NCBI GenBank assembly: GCA_965267245.1
Contig: OZ253939.1
Coordinates: forward strand, 6,324,001-6,388,000
Reading direction: 5' to 3'
DNA: 64,000 nucleotides
From: JANSWY01 sp965267245
Lineage (GTDB): Bacteria; Bacteroidota; Bacteroidia; Cytophagales; Cyclobacteriaceae
Shown: piece after piece, positions 52,543-62,547 of the stretch
How the letters are laid out: each line of letters begins with the position of its first letter
How positions within the stretch are numbered: the first letter of the stretch is position 1
Notes under the pieces: generated by a model
Database searches by the model: none
Told to the model about the DNA's origin: nothing
What the model saw: the letters and a program-made list of their open reading frames with translations, nothing else
Made by a program: the position numbers and the translations under genes

Positions 52543-55374
52543 TTATTCAAGTCCATAATCCAGGACTAAGTCTATGTTTTTGCCATACTTCTTTTCAAAC
52601 TGTTGTTTGAACTTGGTTACGTTCTGGATTCCAATTGATTTTGCCGCTTCAGTTGGGTTTTTAATCTTCTTTTCCCGAATCAAGACTTCCAGGTATTTCC
52701 ATTTCACTTCCTTGATATATTCCAAAGGTGTGAAGCCTGTAAGTTTTTTGATCATCCGGTAAACTTTTCTTTCGCTTGCGGCCATGGTATCAGATAAAAG
52801 GGCTACCGAAAGGTGAGGGCTATTTATATTCTCAATGATAACTGACTCTAGTTTCTCCAGAAGTCCCTGTTCAATGTCATCAATAGTCTCAGAATTGGCC
52901 ACAATTAGTTTCTCAACACCTGATCCTTCCCAATCACTCTTGTGAGTAAGGATGTTGGTTATCCTAAGTAAAAGCTCTTCGCGATTGAATGGTTTGTACA
53001 GAATGTCATTAATTCCCCTGAAAAGTACTTTTTGTTTGTCTTCCTCATTAGTTCTGGCCGAAACTACCAATGCAGGAATCTTTTTGAGCCGCTCATCCTC
53101 ATGCATTTTTTCAAGCAACTCAAACCCATCCATCCATGGCATCATGAGGTCAGTAATGACAAGATCAACCCTATTGGTATCCAATACTTCAAGTGCTTCT
53201 TTTCCATTAGTAGCCTCCAGAACAGTGAAATCCCGAATAACCAGGTTTCGAATATACTCTCTCACCTCCGGGTGATCATCTACCAGAAGGAGTGTATAAT
53301 CTTTCTCCTCTTCTAGCTTTTTGATTGTAATGTTCTTGTAGTCTGACTGAAGCTCATTTTTTCTGATCAAATCACTCCACAAATGATTCTTTTCCTTGAT
53401 GTAATCAGTATGCTCAGGGATAAGCCCTTCTTCTTTGCTGGCATCATATTTAGGGAAATGGATTTCAAAGGTGGTACCTTTAGAAACCTCACTGAAAACA
53501 TTAATTTCAGCTTCATGTAATGTCACCAATTCTTTCACCAGGGCAAGTCCTATTCCTAATCCTTCCCGGACCTTGTATTTGTTGTCTGGAGACTGATAAT
53601 ACCTGTCAAATATGAGCGGGATACTCTTTTCTGGGATACCTTCACCAGTATCAGCTATTGATAATTTGATACTATTTTTTTCAGGGAGCAGAGAAATGCT
53701 CACTTTTCCTTCTCTATTGGTATGATTGATCGCATTTGAAACAAGGTTGTAAATAATCTTTTCAAAATGTGCAGGATCAATCTTTAAGACATCTTCATCA
53801 GTGAGTTGGCTATTAAATGCGAGTTCAATTCCTTTATATTCAGCAGCCGAACTAAACATTCTTACCAACAACTTCATGTAGCTGTTGATCTTTACTATCT
53901 CAAAATTCGATTGCAGCTTACCCTCTTCCAGTTTTGTTAGCTCATTAATTTCTTCAGCGAGGAAAAGCAATCGTTTACTATTTTTATAACCAATGTCCAG
54001 GTCTTCTTTTGAGGTAGGCGTGATGTAATTGTTTTCCTCATGCATCACGTTCTCCAGACTCCCCAGAATCAAACTTAGAGGACTTCTGAGGTCATGAGAA
54101 ATATTGGCAAAAAATCTGGATTTGGCTGCATCCAATTCTTCCAATTTTCTGGATTGCTTTTCGATAATTTCCTTATCATGTTCAATCTTATTTTTCTGCG
54201 CAATGATCTCACTATTCAGTTTATTCCTGATGCGATATGCCCTAAGTGTGACCAGGAAGACTATTCCCAGCAAAACAAATCCTAAAATAGAAAGTCCGAT
54301 AATGATCTGTTGTCTACGTATAATCCCCTCATTCAGTGTAGCTTGCTCTCTGAGGAATTCAGCTTCGCTTTCCACTTTCTCAGCTTCATACTTTGAGATC
54401 AGACGCTCCATTTTCCTTGTATTTTCTTCGTTAAAAATGGAATCTTTTACATTGTTATACCTTTCTAAGTAACCGAAAGCTTGCTGATAATCCTTTTGAA
54501 GTTTATATATCTCAGAAAGGTTAAGAGTTGCTTTCTGTACGTCATATTTAGCTTGAATGTCTTCTGCAATATCCAATGCATATTTCGCATAAGTTTCTGC
54601 CAGATGCAGATTACCTTTTTCTCGATAAATGCGACTGATATTATTGTAACTGTATGATAAAGCACCGTAATTATTGACTTCATTGATACCATCAAGAGAG
54701 GCGAGAAGAATTTCCAGTGATTCATCAATATTGCCCTGTAATCTGTATAGTTCAGCCAGATCGACTTTAAGTGTAATTATTCCAGATTTGTCGTTTAGGT
54801 CCTGTCGTATTTTTAGGGAATTTTGAAAGGCTTCTTCGGCTTTATCAAAAACTTTCATATTCCGGTAAGTCCTACCGATATTCAAATAAACAAACCCTTT
54901 CATAGGCATGTCATTTATTGAATCTGCTAATACCAGGGCACGTTCAAAGTAATCGAAGGCCTCATCATAATTTGATTGGTAGATATAGAGGTTTCCAATA
55001 TTGATGAGTCCAAATCCTCTTTGTTGGTTCGCCAAAGGGTTGTCTTCAGAGCCCTTCACTACTTCCATGTAGAATTCAAAGGCTTTGGTAAAGTTACTTT
55101 TGTTTCTTTCAGCAATGCCTAAAATATTATACGCACGAAGTTCTTCCAGTAGGTTTTGGTCATCCTGAGCTATTTTGAGGGCCTTGTTGGCATAGAAAAT
55201 GGTTGAATCCGGGAATGAATTTCTATAATCCCAGGCTACATCATTGTAATAGTTAGCAATGAGTACCTCGTCATCCTGTGGCGCACGGGAACTGTTGTTG
55301 GTTGAATTGGCAGCTGTAAGTGTATGACATACTACTGTCAACAGCAACAAAATATGTGTTACGTAAACTGGCAT
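52543..55374 (-). CDS. Hybrid two-component protein: TPR sensor, histidine kinase, receiver and AraC DNA-binding domain
   Basis: A 943-residue single-protein signalling system. A signal peptide (about 1-22) and TPR repeats (about 40-330) form the sensor, followed by one transmembrane helix (IIGLSILGFVLLGIVFLV). The kinase has His427 in ISHDLRSPLSLIL, NLVSNAINHT and ADTGEGIPEK. The receiver has Asp742 in LVITDLMMPWMDG. The C-terminal AraC-type helix-turn-helix contains ERKVYRMIKKLTGFTPLEYI and SIGIQNVTKFKQQFEKKYG. This fusion type is widespread in Bacteroidota and usually controls nearby genes; here it sits alone between yebC and divergent tetR. Confidence 0.94.
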   Translation of the reverse strand: MPVYVTHILLLLTVVCHTLTAANSTNNSSRAPQDDEVLIANYYNDVAWDYRNSFPDSTIFYANKALKIAQDDQNLLEELRAYNILGIAERNKSNFTKAFEFYMEVVKGSEDNPLANQQRGFGLINIGNLYIYQSNYDEAFDYFERALVLADSINDMPMKGFVYLNIGRTYRNMKVFDKAEEAFQNSLKIRQDLNDKSGIITLKVDLAELYRLQGNIDESLEILLASLDGINEVNNYGALSYSYNNISRIYREKGNLHLAETYAKYALDIAEDIQAKYDVQKATLNLSEIYKLQKDYQQAFGYLERYNNVKDSIFNEENTRKMERLISKYEAEKVESEAEFLREQATLNEGIIRRQQIIIGLSILGFVLLGIVFLVTLRAYRIRNKLNSEIIAQKNKIEHDKEIIEKQSRKLEELDAAKSRFFANISHDLRSPLSLILGSLENVMHEENNYITPTSKEDLDIGYKNSKRLLFLAEEINELTKLEEGKLQSNFEIVKINSYMKLLVRMFSSAAEYKGIELAFNSQLTDEDVLKIDPAHFEKIIYNLVSNAINHTNREGKVSISLLPEKNSIKLSIADTGEGIPEKSIPLIFDRYYQSPDNKYKVREGLGIGLALVKELVTLHEAEINVFSEVSKGTTFEIHFPKYDASKEEGLIPEHTDYIKEKNHLWSDLIRKNELQSDYKNITIKKLEEEKDYTLLLVDDHPEVREYIRNLVIRDFTVLEATNGKEALEVLDTNRVDLVITDLMMPWMDGFELLEKMHEDERLKKIPALVVSARTNEEDKQKVLFRGINDILYKPFNREELLLRITNILTHKSDWEGSGVEKLIVANSETIDDIEQGLLEKLESVIIENINSPHLSVALLSDTMAASERKVYRMIKKLTGFTPLEYIKEVKWKYLEVLIREKKIKNPTEAAKSIGIQNVTKFKQQFEKKYGKNIDLVLDYGLE

Positions 55375-55571
55375 TTAGCTATTATCTAGTTGAATCCCAC
55401 ACATTTATCAATCTGCTGGATAAAACTTAGATCAAAATTAACTGTTTGTTTGAGAAACAACCTATTTATCTCCATTCTTTTAAGATGGCCTTAATGAAAA
55501 AATAGTTGGAATTGTGCCAAACCCTTTTTCAAAAAAATCACTTATAGTGATAGAAGTTCAATTTTTATAAG

Positions 55572-56246
55572 ATGGAAAAGACAGCAACACAAAAAAAAGG
55601 AAAAGGTCAGAAAGACAATTCTGAGAAGATTGTTGAGGCCTATATCGAATACAAACTCATGAATGGAGCAGCCCCGGCATCCATATTTCAATTTGTTAGG
55701 TCTATCAAGATGAAAGAGTCTGATTTTTATGAATTATTCAATTCCTTTGAGGACCTTGAAGCGGAAATATGGGATCAGATGTTTATCAGGACACAAAAGA
55801 TGATAGAGAATGATCCTGTTTACATGGAATATTCCGTGCGGGAAAAATTACTCGCTTTCTATTATTCATTTCTGGAAGAATTGAAGGCAAATCGAAGTTT
55901 TATTTTGGCAGAAACAGGAGAGACTAATTTTGATTTGAAAGTACCTGGATTCCTGGATAGAATGAAAAATAGTTTCATACATTATATCAATGGTCTGATG
56001 CTGGAAGGTAAAGATACAAGTGAAGTTGCCAGCAGACCTGTAATTGAGAACCAGTATGGTAAACTGTTCTGGATTCAACTTGTATTTATCATCAATTTCT
56101 GGATCAAGGATAAAAGCAGGAAGTTTGAAAAGACTGATGCAGCCATTGAGAAAGTTGTGAATCTATCGTTTGACCTGATTGGCAAAGGAGCAATTGATTC
56201 CATGATGGATTTTGCCAAATTCATGTACCAAAACCAGAAAGTGTAG
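55572..56246 (+). CDS. TetR-family transcriptional regulator
   Basis: A 224-residue, all-helical protein. The N-terminal part (KIVEAYIEYKLMNGAAPASIFQFVRSIKMKESDFYELFNSFEDLEAEIW) matches the TetR helix-turn-helix, with the DFYELFNSFEDL element in place of the usual LYYHFPSKEEL. The remaining helices form the ligand and dimer domain. Its stop is directly followed by the ATG of the ABC1-kinase gene (TAGATG), a coupled pair also found in other Bacteroidota as far as I recall. Confidence 0.82.
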   Translation: MEKTATQKKGKGQKDNSEKIVEAYIEYKLMNGAAPASIFQFVRSIKMKESDFYELFNSFEDLEAEIWDQMFIRTQKMIENDPVYMEYSVREKLLAFYYSFLEELKANRSFILAETGETNFDLKVPGFLDRMKNSFIHYINGLMLEGKDTSEVASRPVIENQYGKLFWIQLVFIINFWIKDKSRKFEKTDAAIEKVVNLSFDLIGKGAIDSMMDFAKFMYQNQKV

Positions 56247-57554
56247 ATGAAAGAACAATCAAGAATACCTACCTCCAAGGTACACAGGGCAGCAAAATTT
56301 GTGAAGACCGGCGCAAAAATTGGAGGCAACTATCTCAAGCATTACACCAAAAAGATAGTAGATCGGGACACACCTCGTGATGAGTTACATCAGGATAATG
56401 CTGAGGATATTTACGATTCTCTGAGCGAACTAAAGGGCAGTGCGCTCAAAGTTGCTCAAATGCTGGCAATGGACAAGAACCTGTTACCAGGAGCTTACCA
56501 ACAACAATTTGCAATGGGGCAATATAGTGCACCACCACTGTCATATCCACTGGTTGTAAAAACATTTAGGGATCACTTTGGGAAATCACCGAATGAGTTG
56601 TTTGAGACATTCACAAATAGTGCAGTAAATGCAGCTTCCATTGGACAGGTTCACAAAGCGACCTTGGATGGAAAATCATTAGCAGTGAAAATTCAATATC
56701 CCGGAGTAGCTAATAGTGTGAAATCGGACTTGAAATTGGTGAAGCCATTTGCACTTCGATTATTTAATTTGAGCGAGACTGAGCTTGACCAATTTGTGGA
56801 AGAGGTAGAGTCAAAGCTTCTGGAAGAGACTGATTATGATCTGGAATTGAGGAGATCCCAGGAAATTACTACAGCATGCGCACAGATTCCAGGACTTAAT
56901 TTTCCAACCTATTATCCTGAGTTGTCATCCAATAAGATTATTACCATGGATTGGATGGACGGCAAACACCTAAAGGAGTTTTTACCAACAAATCCATCTC
57001 AGCAAATAAAAAACCAAATAGGACAAAGTCTGTGGGATTTTTATAACCACCAGGTTCATGAATTAAAACAGGTACATGCAGATCCCCATCCAGGAAATTT
57101 CCTGATGCAGGATGACGGTACATTGGGAATCATTGATTTTGGTTGTGTTAAGGAAATTCCAGAAGATTTTTATCAAGGCTATTTCAAATTAATTAAGCAG
57201 GATATCGTGAAAGATGAAGAGGCATTGGTGCAAGCTTTCTATGATCTCAACATCATTTATGAAAAGGATACACCCGAAGAAAAGGCCCTCTATATTAAGG
57301 TTTTCAAAGAGATGATCGGTTTATTAGGTAAGCCGTTTCATTCGGATGAGTTTGATTTTTCGGATGACTCTTACTTCAATCAAATCTTCGAATTGGGTGA
57401 TAGACTATCGAAAATGAAGGAGCTAAGAAAATCTAATCAGGCAAGAGGATCGAAACATGCACTGTATATTAATCGTACATATTTCGGACTTTATAACCTG
57501 CTAAATGATCTGAAGGCTAAAGTCACAACGACTAAACCTGATTGGCTGGTTTAA
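56247..57554 (+). CDS. AarF/ABC1/UbiB-family atypical kinase
   Basis: A 435-residue protein. Family motifs are KGSALKVAQMLAMD (the KxGQ motif reads KVAQ here), SIGQVHKATLDGKSLAVKIQYPG (Ala-rich loop and catalytic Lys), LLEETDYDLELRR, HADPHPGNFLMQDDG (catalytic loop) and IIDFGC (metal Asp). Such kinases or ATPases support quinone biosynthesis or lipid handling. Coupling to a TetR regulator suggests membrane-lipid homeostasis, but that is inference. Confidence 0.9.
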   Translation: MKEQSRIPTSKVHRAAKFVKTGAKIGGNYLKHYTKKIVDRDTPRDELHQDNAEDIYDSLSELKGSALKVAQMLAMDKNLLPGAYQQQFAMGQYSAPPLSYPLVVKTFRDHFGKSPNELFETFTNSAVNAASIGQVHKATLDGKSLAVKIQYPGVANSVKSDLKLVKPFALRLFNLSETELDQFVEEVESKLLEETDYDLELRRSQEITTACAQIPGLNFPTYYPELSSNKIITMDWMDGKHLKEFLPTNPSQQIKNQIGQSLWDFYNHQVHELKQVHADPHPGNFLMQDDGTLGIIDFGCVKEIPEDFYQGYFKLIKQDIVKDEEALVQAFYDLNIIYEKDTPEEKALYIKVFKEMIGLLGKPFHSDEFDFSDDSYFNQIFELGDRLSKMKELRKSNQARGSKHALYINRTYFGLYNLLNDLKAKVTTTKPDWLV

Positions 57555-57712
57555 ATGTAAACTGGCCCGGAATTTGTGTGATTTGGTAAAATGAATTCGA
57601 TAATTCGCACTTCACGGTCGATAAATTAGTTTCTATTAGGAGATAATAGTAATAACTTTAGGGTTTTGAAATAGGGTTCCAACTTTGGAATGAAGACAGG
57701 AGAAAAGAGTAT

Positions 57713-59764
57713 ATGAAAAAAGTATTGGTAATTTCATTGAGTTTATTGTTCTTCTTGGCGTTTGCCGAGGTAAGAAACGCTGATTTTTATGAGGTGAATG
57801 AATCAGATAGCCTGGTTTATTTAACTCCTCTGGCAGAACATCCTATAGAAATGCAATACATTTCTAGTCTACTCAATCAGTTTCATTACAGGAAAGCTCC
57901 TCTGAATGATTCACTTTCTTCAGTGGTTTTTGAAAACTACCTGGAAGCACTGGATCCCGGTAAAATGTATTTTCTGCAATCTGATGTAGAGTACTTTGAA
58001 AAATACAGGTACGATATAGATGACCATTTCAAAACCGGAAAACTTGAATTTGCTTACCAACTTTTCCATGTAAGAAGAGAAAGAGCAATCAACAGAATGA
58101 ATTATGTAACTGATCTATTGGACACGGAGATGGATTTTAATTCTGTTGAAGAGTACGTTTTCGACAGAGAAGATCAAGGCTGGATCAAAGATCATGATGA
58201 ATGGGATGACCTGTGGAGAAAGTACATCAAAAATCAAGCACTTAGTTATAAACTGAAAGGTAAAGAGTGGCCTGAAATATCTTCAGCACTTCAAAAAAGG
58301 TATGATCAGTGGAAGAAAGCTATCTACCAAAACAAAAGTGAGGATGTTTTCCAGACATTCATGAATTCTTTCACACAGACTTTCGATCCTCATACAGATT
58401 ATTTTTCACCAAAAGCAGCTGAAGATTTCAATATCAATATGAGTCTTTCTTTGGAGGGAATTGGTGCAAGGCTAACACAGAACCTGGACTATACTGAGAT
58501 AGCTGAGGTAGTTGTTGGAGGACCTGCTTACAAGAGCAAGGAGCTGAAGAAGTCTGATAAGATCATTGGTGTTGGACAAGGAGATGAGGGAGAAATTGTT
58601 GACGTTGTTGGTTGGAGAGTAGATGATGTGGTGCAATTGATACGTGGTAAGAAAGGGTCAGTAGTGAACTTACTTATCCTAAGGAAGGAAGCGGCTATTA
58701 CGGATGCACCAGATACAGTAAGACTTGTTAGAGACAAAATTAATCTGGATGATCAGGCTTCTATAGGTGAGATCATTCCGATTTCCGATGGCAGTACTAC
58801 GTACAATTTGGGTGTAATTTCTATTCCGAAGTTTTACAGAAACTTTGAAGAAGCCAGAAGAGGTACCAGAAACTACAGAAGTACTACAAGAGATGTGAAA
58901 GACCTCATTGATTCATTAAAGAATGAAGGAATGGATGGCTTGATGATTGACTTGAGATTCAATGGTGGTGGAGCATTAGAGGAAGCCGTTGAACTAACAG
59001 GTCTATTTATCCCTGAAGGACCAGTGGTACAGGTGAAAGACTTTGATCAGACAGTTGATAAATTAAGAGACAATGATGGTGAGGTATTCTATGATGGACC
59101 TCTAGCGATATTGATAAACAGATTTAGTGCCAGTGCATCTGAAATCTTCAGTGGTGCGATTCAGGATTATGGAAGGGGAGTAGTATTAGGTGAAACAACT
59201 TTTGGAAAAGGTACTGTACAGAACCTGATAAGCCTTAATAGAGTCATCAATAATCCTGATAGTAAATTGGGACAAGTAAAACTCACCAGAGCCAAGTTCT
59301 ACAGAGTTACCGGAAGCAGTACACAACATGAAGGAGTTACGCCAGACATTCAGTTCCCATCAATTTACAGCGCTGAGGAATACGGTGAAAGCAGCAGACC
59401 GAGTGCTTTGCCATGGGATAAGATTCCAAGTAGCACTTTTACGAAAACCAATGAAGTTTCCGAGGAGATGTTGGCGTCTCTCAGGAATCTTTACAACAAA
59501 GACCTTCAGGAAGATGAGCAATTGATGCAACTGGTGAAGGATATTGAGAAAAGTAATGAACAGAGACAAAGAAAATCTATATCATTAAATCTTGAAGAGA
59601 GACAGAAAGATGCCAAGTCTGATGAAGAAGAAGGAGATATGTCTACCACTATTGGTACTGAACTAGCCGATGAAGAAAAAGAAGACCCAAGACTTGTAGA
59701 TGATCCATATCTGAAGGAAGGATTAAAACTTTTGGCCGAACTAGCCAAATTGCAAGTTGGATAG
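57713..59764 (+). CDS. prc: Carboxy-terminal (tail-specific) processing protease, family S41
   Basis: A 683-residue exported protease with a signal peptide (LVISLSLLFFLAFAEV). The N-terminal helical domain (about 40-220) is followed by a PDZ domain (about 230-320: SLSLEGIGARLTQ, VVGGPAYKSKELKKSDKIIGVG) and the S41 core. Ser474 lies in FSASASEIFS and Lys499 in TFGKGTVQNL, 25 residues apart as in E. coli Prc. A charged C-terminal domain (DUF3340-like) completes the protein. It degrades or matures periplasmic proteins from their C-termini. A terminator follows 25 bases after the stop. Confidence 0.95.
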   Translation: MKKVLVISLSLLFFLAFAEVRNADFYEVNESDSLVYLTPLAEHPIEMQYISSLLNQFHYRKAPLNDSLSSVVFENYLEALDPGKMYFLQSDVEYFEKYRYDIDDHFKTGKLEFAYQLFHVRRERAINRMNYVTDLLDTEMDFNSVEEYVFDREDQGWIKDHDEWDDLWRKYIKNQALSYKLKGKEWPEISSALQKRYDQWKKAIYQNKSEDVFQTFMNSFTQTFDPHTDYFSPKAAEDFNINMSLSLEGIGARLTQNLDYTEIAEVVVGGPAYKSKELKKSDKIIGVGQGDEGEIVDVVGWRVDDVVQLIRGKKGSVVNLLILRKEAAITDAPDTVRLVRDKINLDDQASIGEIIPISDGSTTYNLGVISIPKFYRNFEEARRGTRNYRSTTRDVKDLIDSLKNEGMDGLMIDLRFNGGGALEEAVELTGLFIPEGPVVQVKDFDQTVDKLRDNDGEVFYDGPLAILINRFSASASEIFSGAIQDYGRGVVLGETTFGKGTVQNLISLNRVINNPDSKLGQVKLTRAKFYRVTGSSTQHEGVTPDIQFPSIYSAEEYGESSRPSALPWDKIPSSTFTKTNEVSEEMLASLRNLYNKDLQEDEQLMQLVKDIEKSNEQRQRKSISLNLEERQKDAKSDEEEGDMSTTIGTELADEEKEDPRLVDDPYLKEGLKLLAELAKLQVG

Positions 59765-59788
59765 ATTTTGAGATAAATTGAAGATGGA

Positions 59789-59811
59789 AGCGCCAGATAG
59801 GCGCTTTTTTT
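59789..59811 (+). terminator. Intrinsic terminator of the S41 protease gene
   Basis: AGCGCC pairs with GGCGCT around AGATA, followed by seven T residues. Confidence 0.85.
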
Positions 59812-59841
59812 ATGCCATTCAATCAACCAAAACTATATTTA

Positions 59842-59916
59842 ATACAAAATGTGAATAAATAAAACTATTTTTGTTTATGTTCGTTTTAGTTTTTCATACA
59901 AAATATGAATAAATAA
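59842..59916. promoter_or_regulatory. Two direct repeats upstream of the permease-padR genes (candidate PadR operator)
   Basis: A 21-base element, ATACAAAATRTGAATAAATAA, occurs at 59842-59862 and 59896-59916 with one mismatch, 54 bases apart. The second copy lies inside a perfect inverted repeat TTCATA-N5-TATGAA (59893-59909); the first copy has a degraded version. The permease start is only 5 bases after the second copy, so a protein bound there would block expression. Confidence 0.5.
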
Positions 59917-59920
59917 GAAT

Positions 59921-62536
59921 TTGTCTGAAGATAACTTCTATAACAAACCTCCTAAATGGGCAGATACATTGCTTGAATGGTATTGCCGTGAAGAGCTTTT
60001 GGAAGACCTTCAAGGAGACCTTTATGAGCATTTTTACCGTAACCAGGAAAAGGGGAGGGTGCTTGCCAATCTTATTTATGTCATTGATGTATTGAAATTT
60101 TTCAGATTTTATACGGTCAAAAAACTCAAAACTCAAACTAAAATGAACAGACTAGCACTCCTAAAAATCAACTTCAAGACTTCAATAAGGGTATTGCGAA
60201 GGAATAAATTATTTTCCGCCATCAATATTATTGGATTGGCGATTAGCATGTCAGTGGGATTATTGATCATCTCATTGATCACAGAAATGACAGGTTATGA
60301 CGATTTTCATACTAAAGGTGATCAGATATACCGAGTAGTTAACACCATAGAGGATGTGGGATTTAGTGGGGAGTTTGCCACCACAAGCCTATATGTGAGC
60401 AACGAATTAGACAAAAGACCAGCGGGATTTAAGAATAAGGTGATTCTAAACAGAAGATTCGGAGGAGTCATTGACAATAAGGAAAGGAAATTACCCATAT
60501 CGGGGTTCTATGCTTCCAAAGACTTCTTTAATCTATTTTCATTTGAATTATTGATTGGTAATGGACAAACTGCTTTGGCTTCTCCCTTTACATTAGTATT
60601 GACGGAATCTTACGCCAATAAATTATTTGGTGATACCAACCCATTAGGGAAAACTGTAAAGGTGGATGATGTAGATTTCACCATTACCGGAGTAGTGGCT
60701 GATCCACCAAAAAATTCACATATGAAATTTGAATCCCTGGCTTCTTTCGAGACATATAAAGAGGAGGAAAAGGATCATCAATCTTATGGAAAGCCCAATA
60801 GAATGTGGCGTACATATATTTACTTGCAGATTCCAGATAAACAGGCAATCCCTACGATACAAAGCAATCTGAATGATATTGCCATTGCCTCAAATGAAAT
60901 AGACGGTCGACGGACTTATGAAATTGGTCTGCAACCACTTTATGATATATTTACGGGAGAAGAAAAGAGTAATCAAATAGGGCCTACCTTTCCAATGTTT
61001 ATGGCCCTGATTTTATCAGCCATTGCATTTATTATCGTTTTAGCAGCTTGTCTTAACTATACAAACCTATCTGTGGCCAGGACCTTACGAAGAACCAAGG
61101 AAATAGGGGTAAGGAAAGTACTGGGCGCAACGAAAAGTAGTTTATTTGGACAGTTTATCACTGAAGCAGTAATTGTTTCTTTATCGGCATTATTAATCAG
61201 CATAGGAATCTTTTCCATCATGCGGGTGGAGTTTTTAGATATTGCAGATGTAAGCAGTCAATTATCATTACAAGTGACATGGGTTACTGTTGTATTCTTT
61301 GTTCTATTTGCGATTGTTGTAGGTATAATTGCAGGCTTTTTACCATCATTGATTGTTACAAAACTAAAATCCATAGATGCATTCCGACAGCAGGATAATG
61401 TGAGATTGCTACCAGGAATTGGCTTGAGAAAGGCCCTCATTGTTTTTCAATTTACTTTGTCAATCATATTCATATTATTTACTGTCTCATTGTTCAGACA
61501 ATATGATTATACACAATCCAAGGATCTTGGTTTTTCTACAAATCAGATTGTAAACATGAATATTTTCGATTCAGATAAGGATCTTTTGGAGCATGAATTT
61601 TCAAAGTTTCCGGCAGTACAAGAAATCAGCTTTTCTAATTCAATTATGCATAGTGGGAATAAATCCATTGTTTATGGAATTTATGATGACCCATTGGATT
61701 CAGCTGAAGTTAATTACAATTCTGTAAGTGAACAATACCTAGGAATTCATAAGATTGAACTGCTTGCTGGCACAAATTTTGACCCGGCTGCCAACGATGA
61801 GTTGAAAAAGAAACAAGTCATTGTGAATGAGAAGTTGTTAGAGAGATTTGGGTTTTCAGGACCTGAGGAGGCCATACATGAAAAGCTGATACTTGATGAA
61901 GAACCTTATGAAATAATTGGTGTCACACCGGATTTTCATCATAATACATTAGATGATATTATTGAACCATATGCCTTCAGATACACTCCTGAAGAGTTTC
62001 ATTATGCCAATTTTAGAATTTCATCGGATGACTATGTGGAATTGATGAAACAATTATCTGCAACCTGGGAGGCTATTGATCCGGTTCATCCGTTTGAAGC
62101 CACTTTTTATGATGATGAAATAGCCAATGCCTATCAGTTTTTGTCTGTTTTAGCCAAGTTTATTGGATTTGTTTCTCTGCTGGTAATCTCTATTGCGACG
62201 ATGGGATTAATTGGTATGAGTGTATATGAGGTAGAGACCAGAATCAAAGAAGTGAGTATTAGAAAAGTGATGGGAGCATCAGCAAAGAGCCTGGTTTTAC
62301 TGCTTTCTAAGAAATTTTTGAAGCTTATCATGATAGCAGTATTGATTGCCACACCAATAAGTATTTTGGGTATTTCAGAGTTGTTTTTGCCTGAGTTCGA
62401 GTATTCAGGACCTTTGGGTGCTATAGAGTTAACCCTTAGTGCAATGGTTGTTGTCATATTTGCCGGATTGATAATTGCCTTGCAAACCATAAAAGCGGCC
62501 AATTCTAACCCGGCAGTAACTTTAAGAAATGAATAA
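59921..62536 (+). CDS. FtsX/MacB-like ABC permease with N-terminal prefix domain
   Basis: An 871-residue membrane protein starting at TTG 59921. The N-terminal cytoplasmic segment (PPKWADTLLEWYCREELLEDL) is the permease prefix domain common in Cytophagales. A first transmembrane helix (FSAINIIGLAISMSVGLLIISL) precedes a MacB-type periplasmic domain. Two FtsX blocks each end with transmembrane helices and carry the RTKEIGVRKVLGA and RIKEVSIRKVMGAS motifs, near residues 390 and 780. No ATPase gene is adjacent, as is usual for this family. It may export peptides or lipids. The downstream padR gene is 11 bases away. Confidence 0.9.
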   Translation: MSEDNFYNKPPKWADTLLEWYCREELLEDLQGDLYEHFYRNQEKGRVLANLIYVIDVLKFFRFYTVKKLKTQTKMNRLALLKINFKTSIRVLRRNKLFSAINIIGLAISMSVGLLIISLITEMTGYDDFHTKGDQIYRVVNTIEDVGFSGEFATTSLYVSNELDKRPAGFKNKVILNRRFGGVIDNKERKLPISGFYASKDFFNLFSFELLIGNGQTALASPFTLVLTESYANKLFGDTNPLGKTVKVDDVDFTITGVVADPPKNSHMKFESLASFETYKEEEKDHQSYGKPNRMWRTYIYLQIPDKQAIPTIQSNLNDIAIASNEIDGRRTYEIGLQPLYDIFTGEEKSNQIGPTFPMFMALILSAIAFIIVLAACLNYTNLSVARTLRRTKEIGVRKVLGATKSSLFGQFITEAVIVSLSALLISIGIFSIMRVEFLDIADVSSQLSLQVTWVTVVFFVLFAIVVGIIAGFLPSLIVTKLKSIDAFRQQDNVRLLPGIGLRKALIVFQFTLSIIFILFTVSLFRQYDYTQSKDLGFSTNQIVNMNIFDSDKDLLEHEFSKFPAVQEISFSNSIMHSGNKSIVYGIYDDPLDSAEVNYNSVSEQYLGIHKIELLAGTNFDPAANDELKKKQVIVNEKLLERFGFSGPEEAIHEKLILDEEPYEIIGVTPDFHHNTLDDIIEPYAFRYTPEEFHYANFRISSDDYVELMKQLSATWEAIDPVHPFEATFYDDEIANAYQFLSVLAKFIGFVSLLVISIATMGLIGMSVYEVETRIKEVSIRKVMGASAKSLVLLLSKKFLKLIMIAVLIATPISILGISELFLPEFEYSGPLGAIELTLSAMVVVIFAGLIIALQTIKAANSNPAVTLRNE

Positions 62537-62547
62537 TTGAAATTGCA

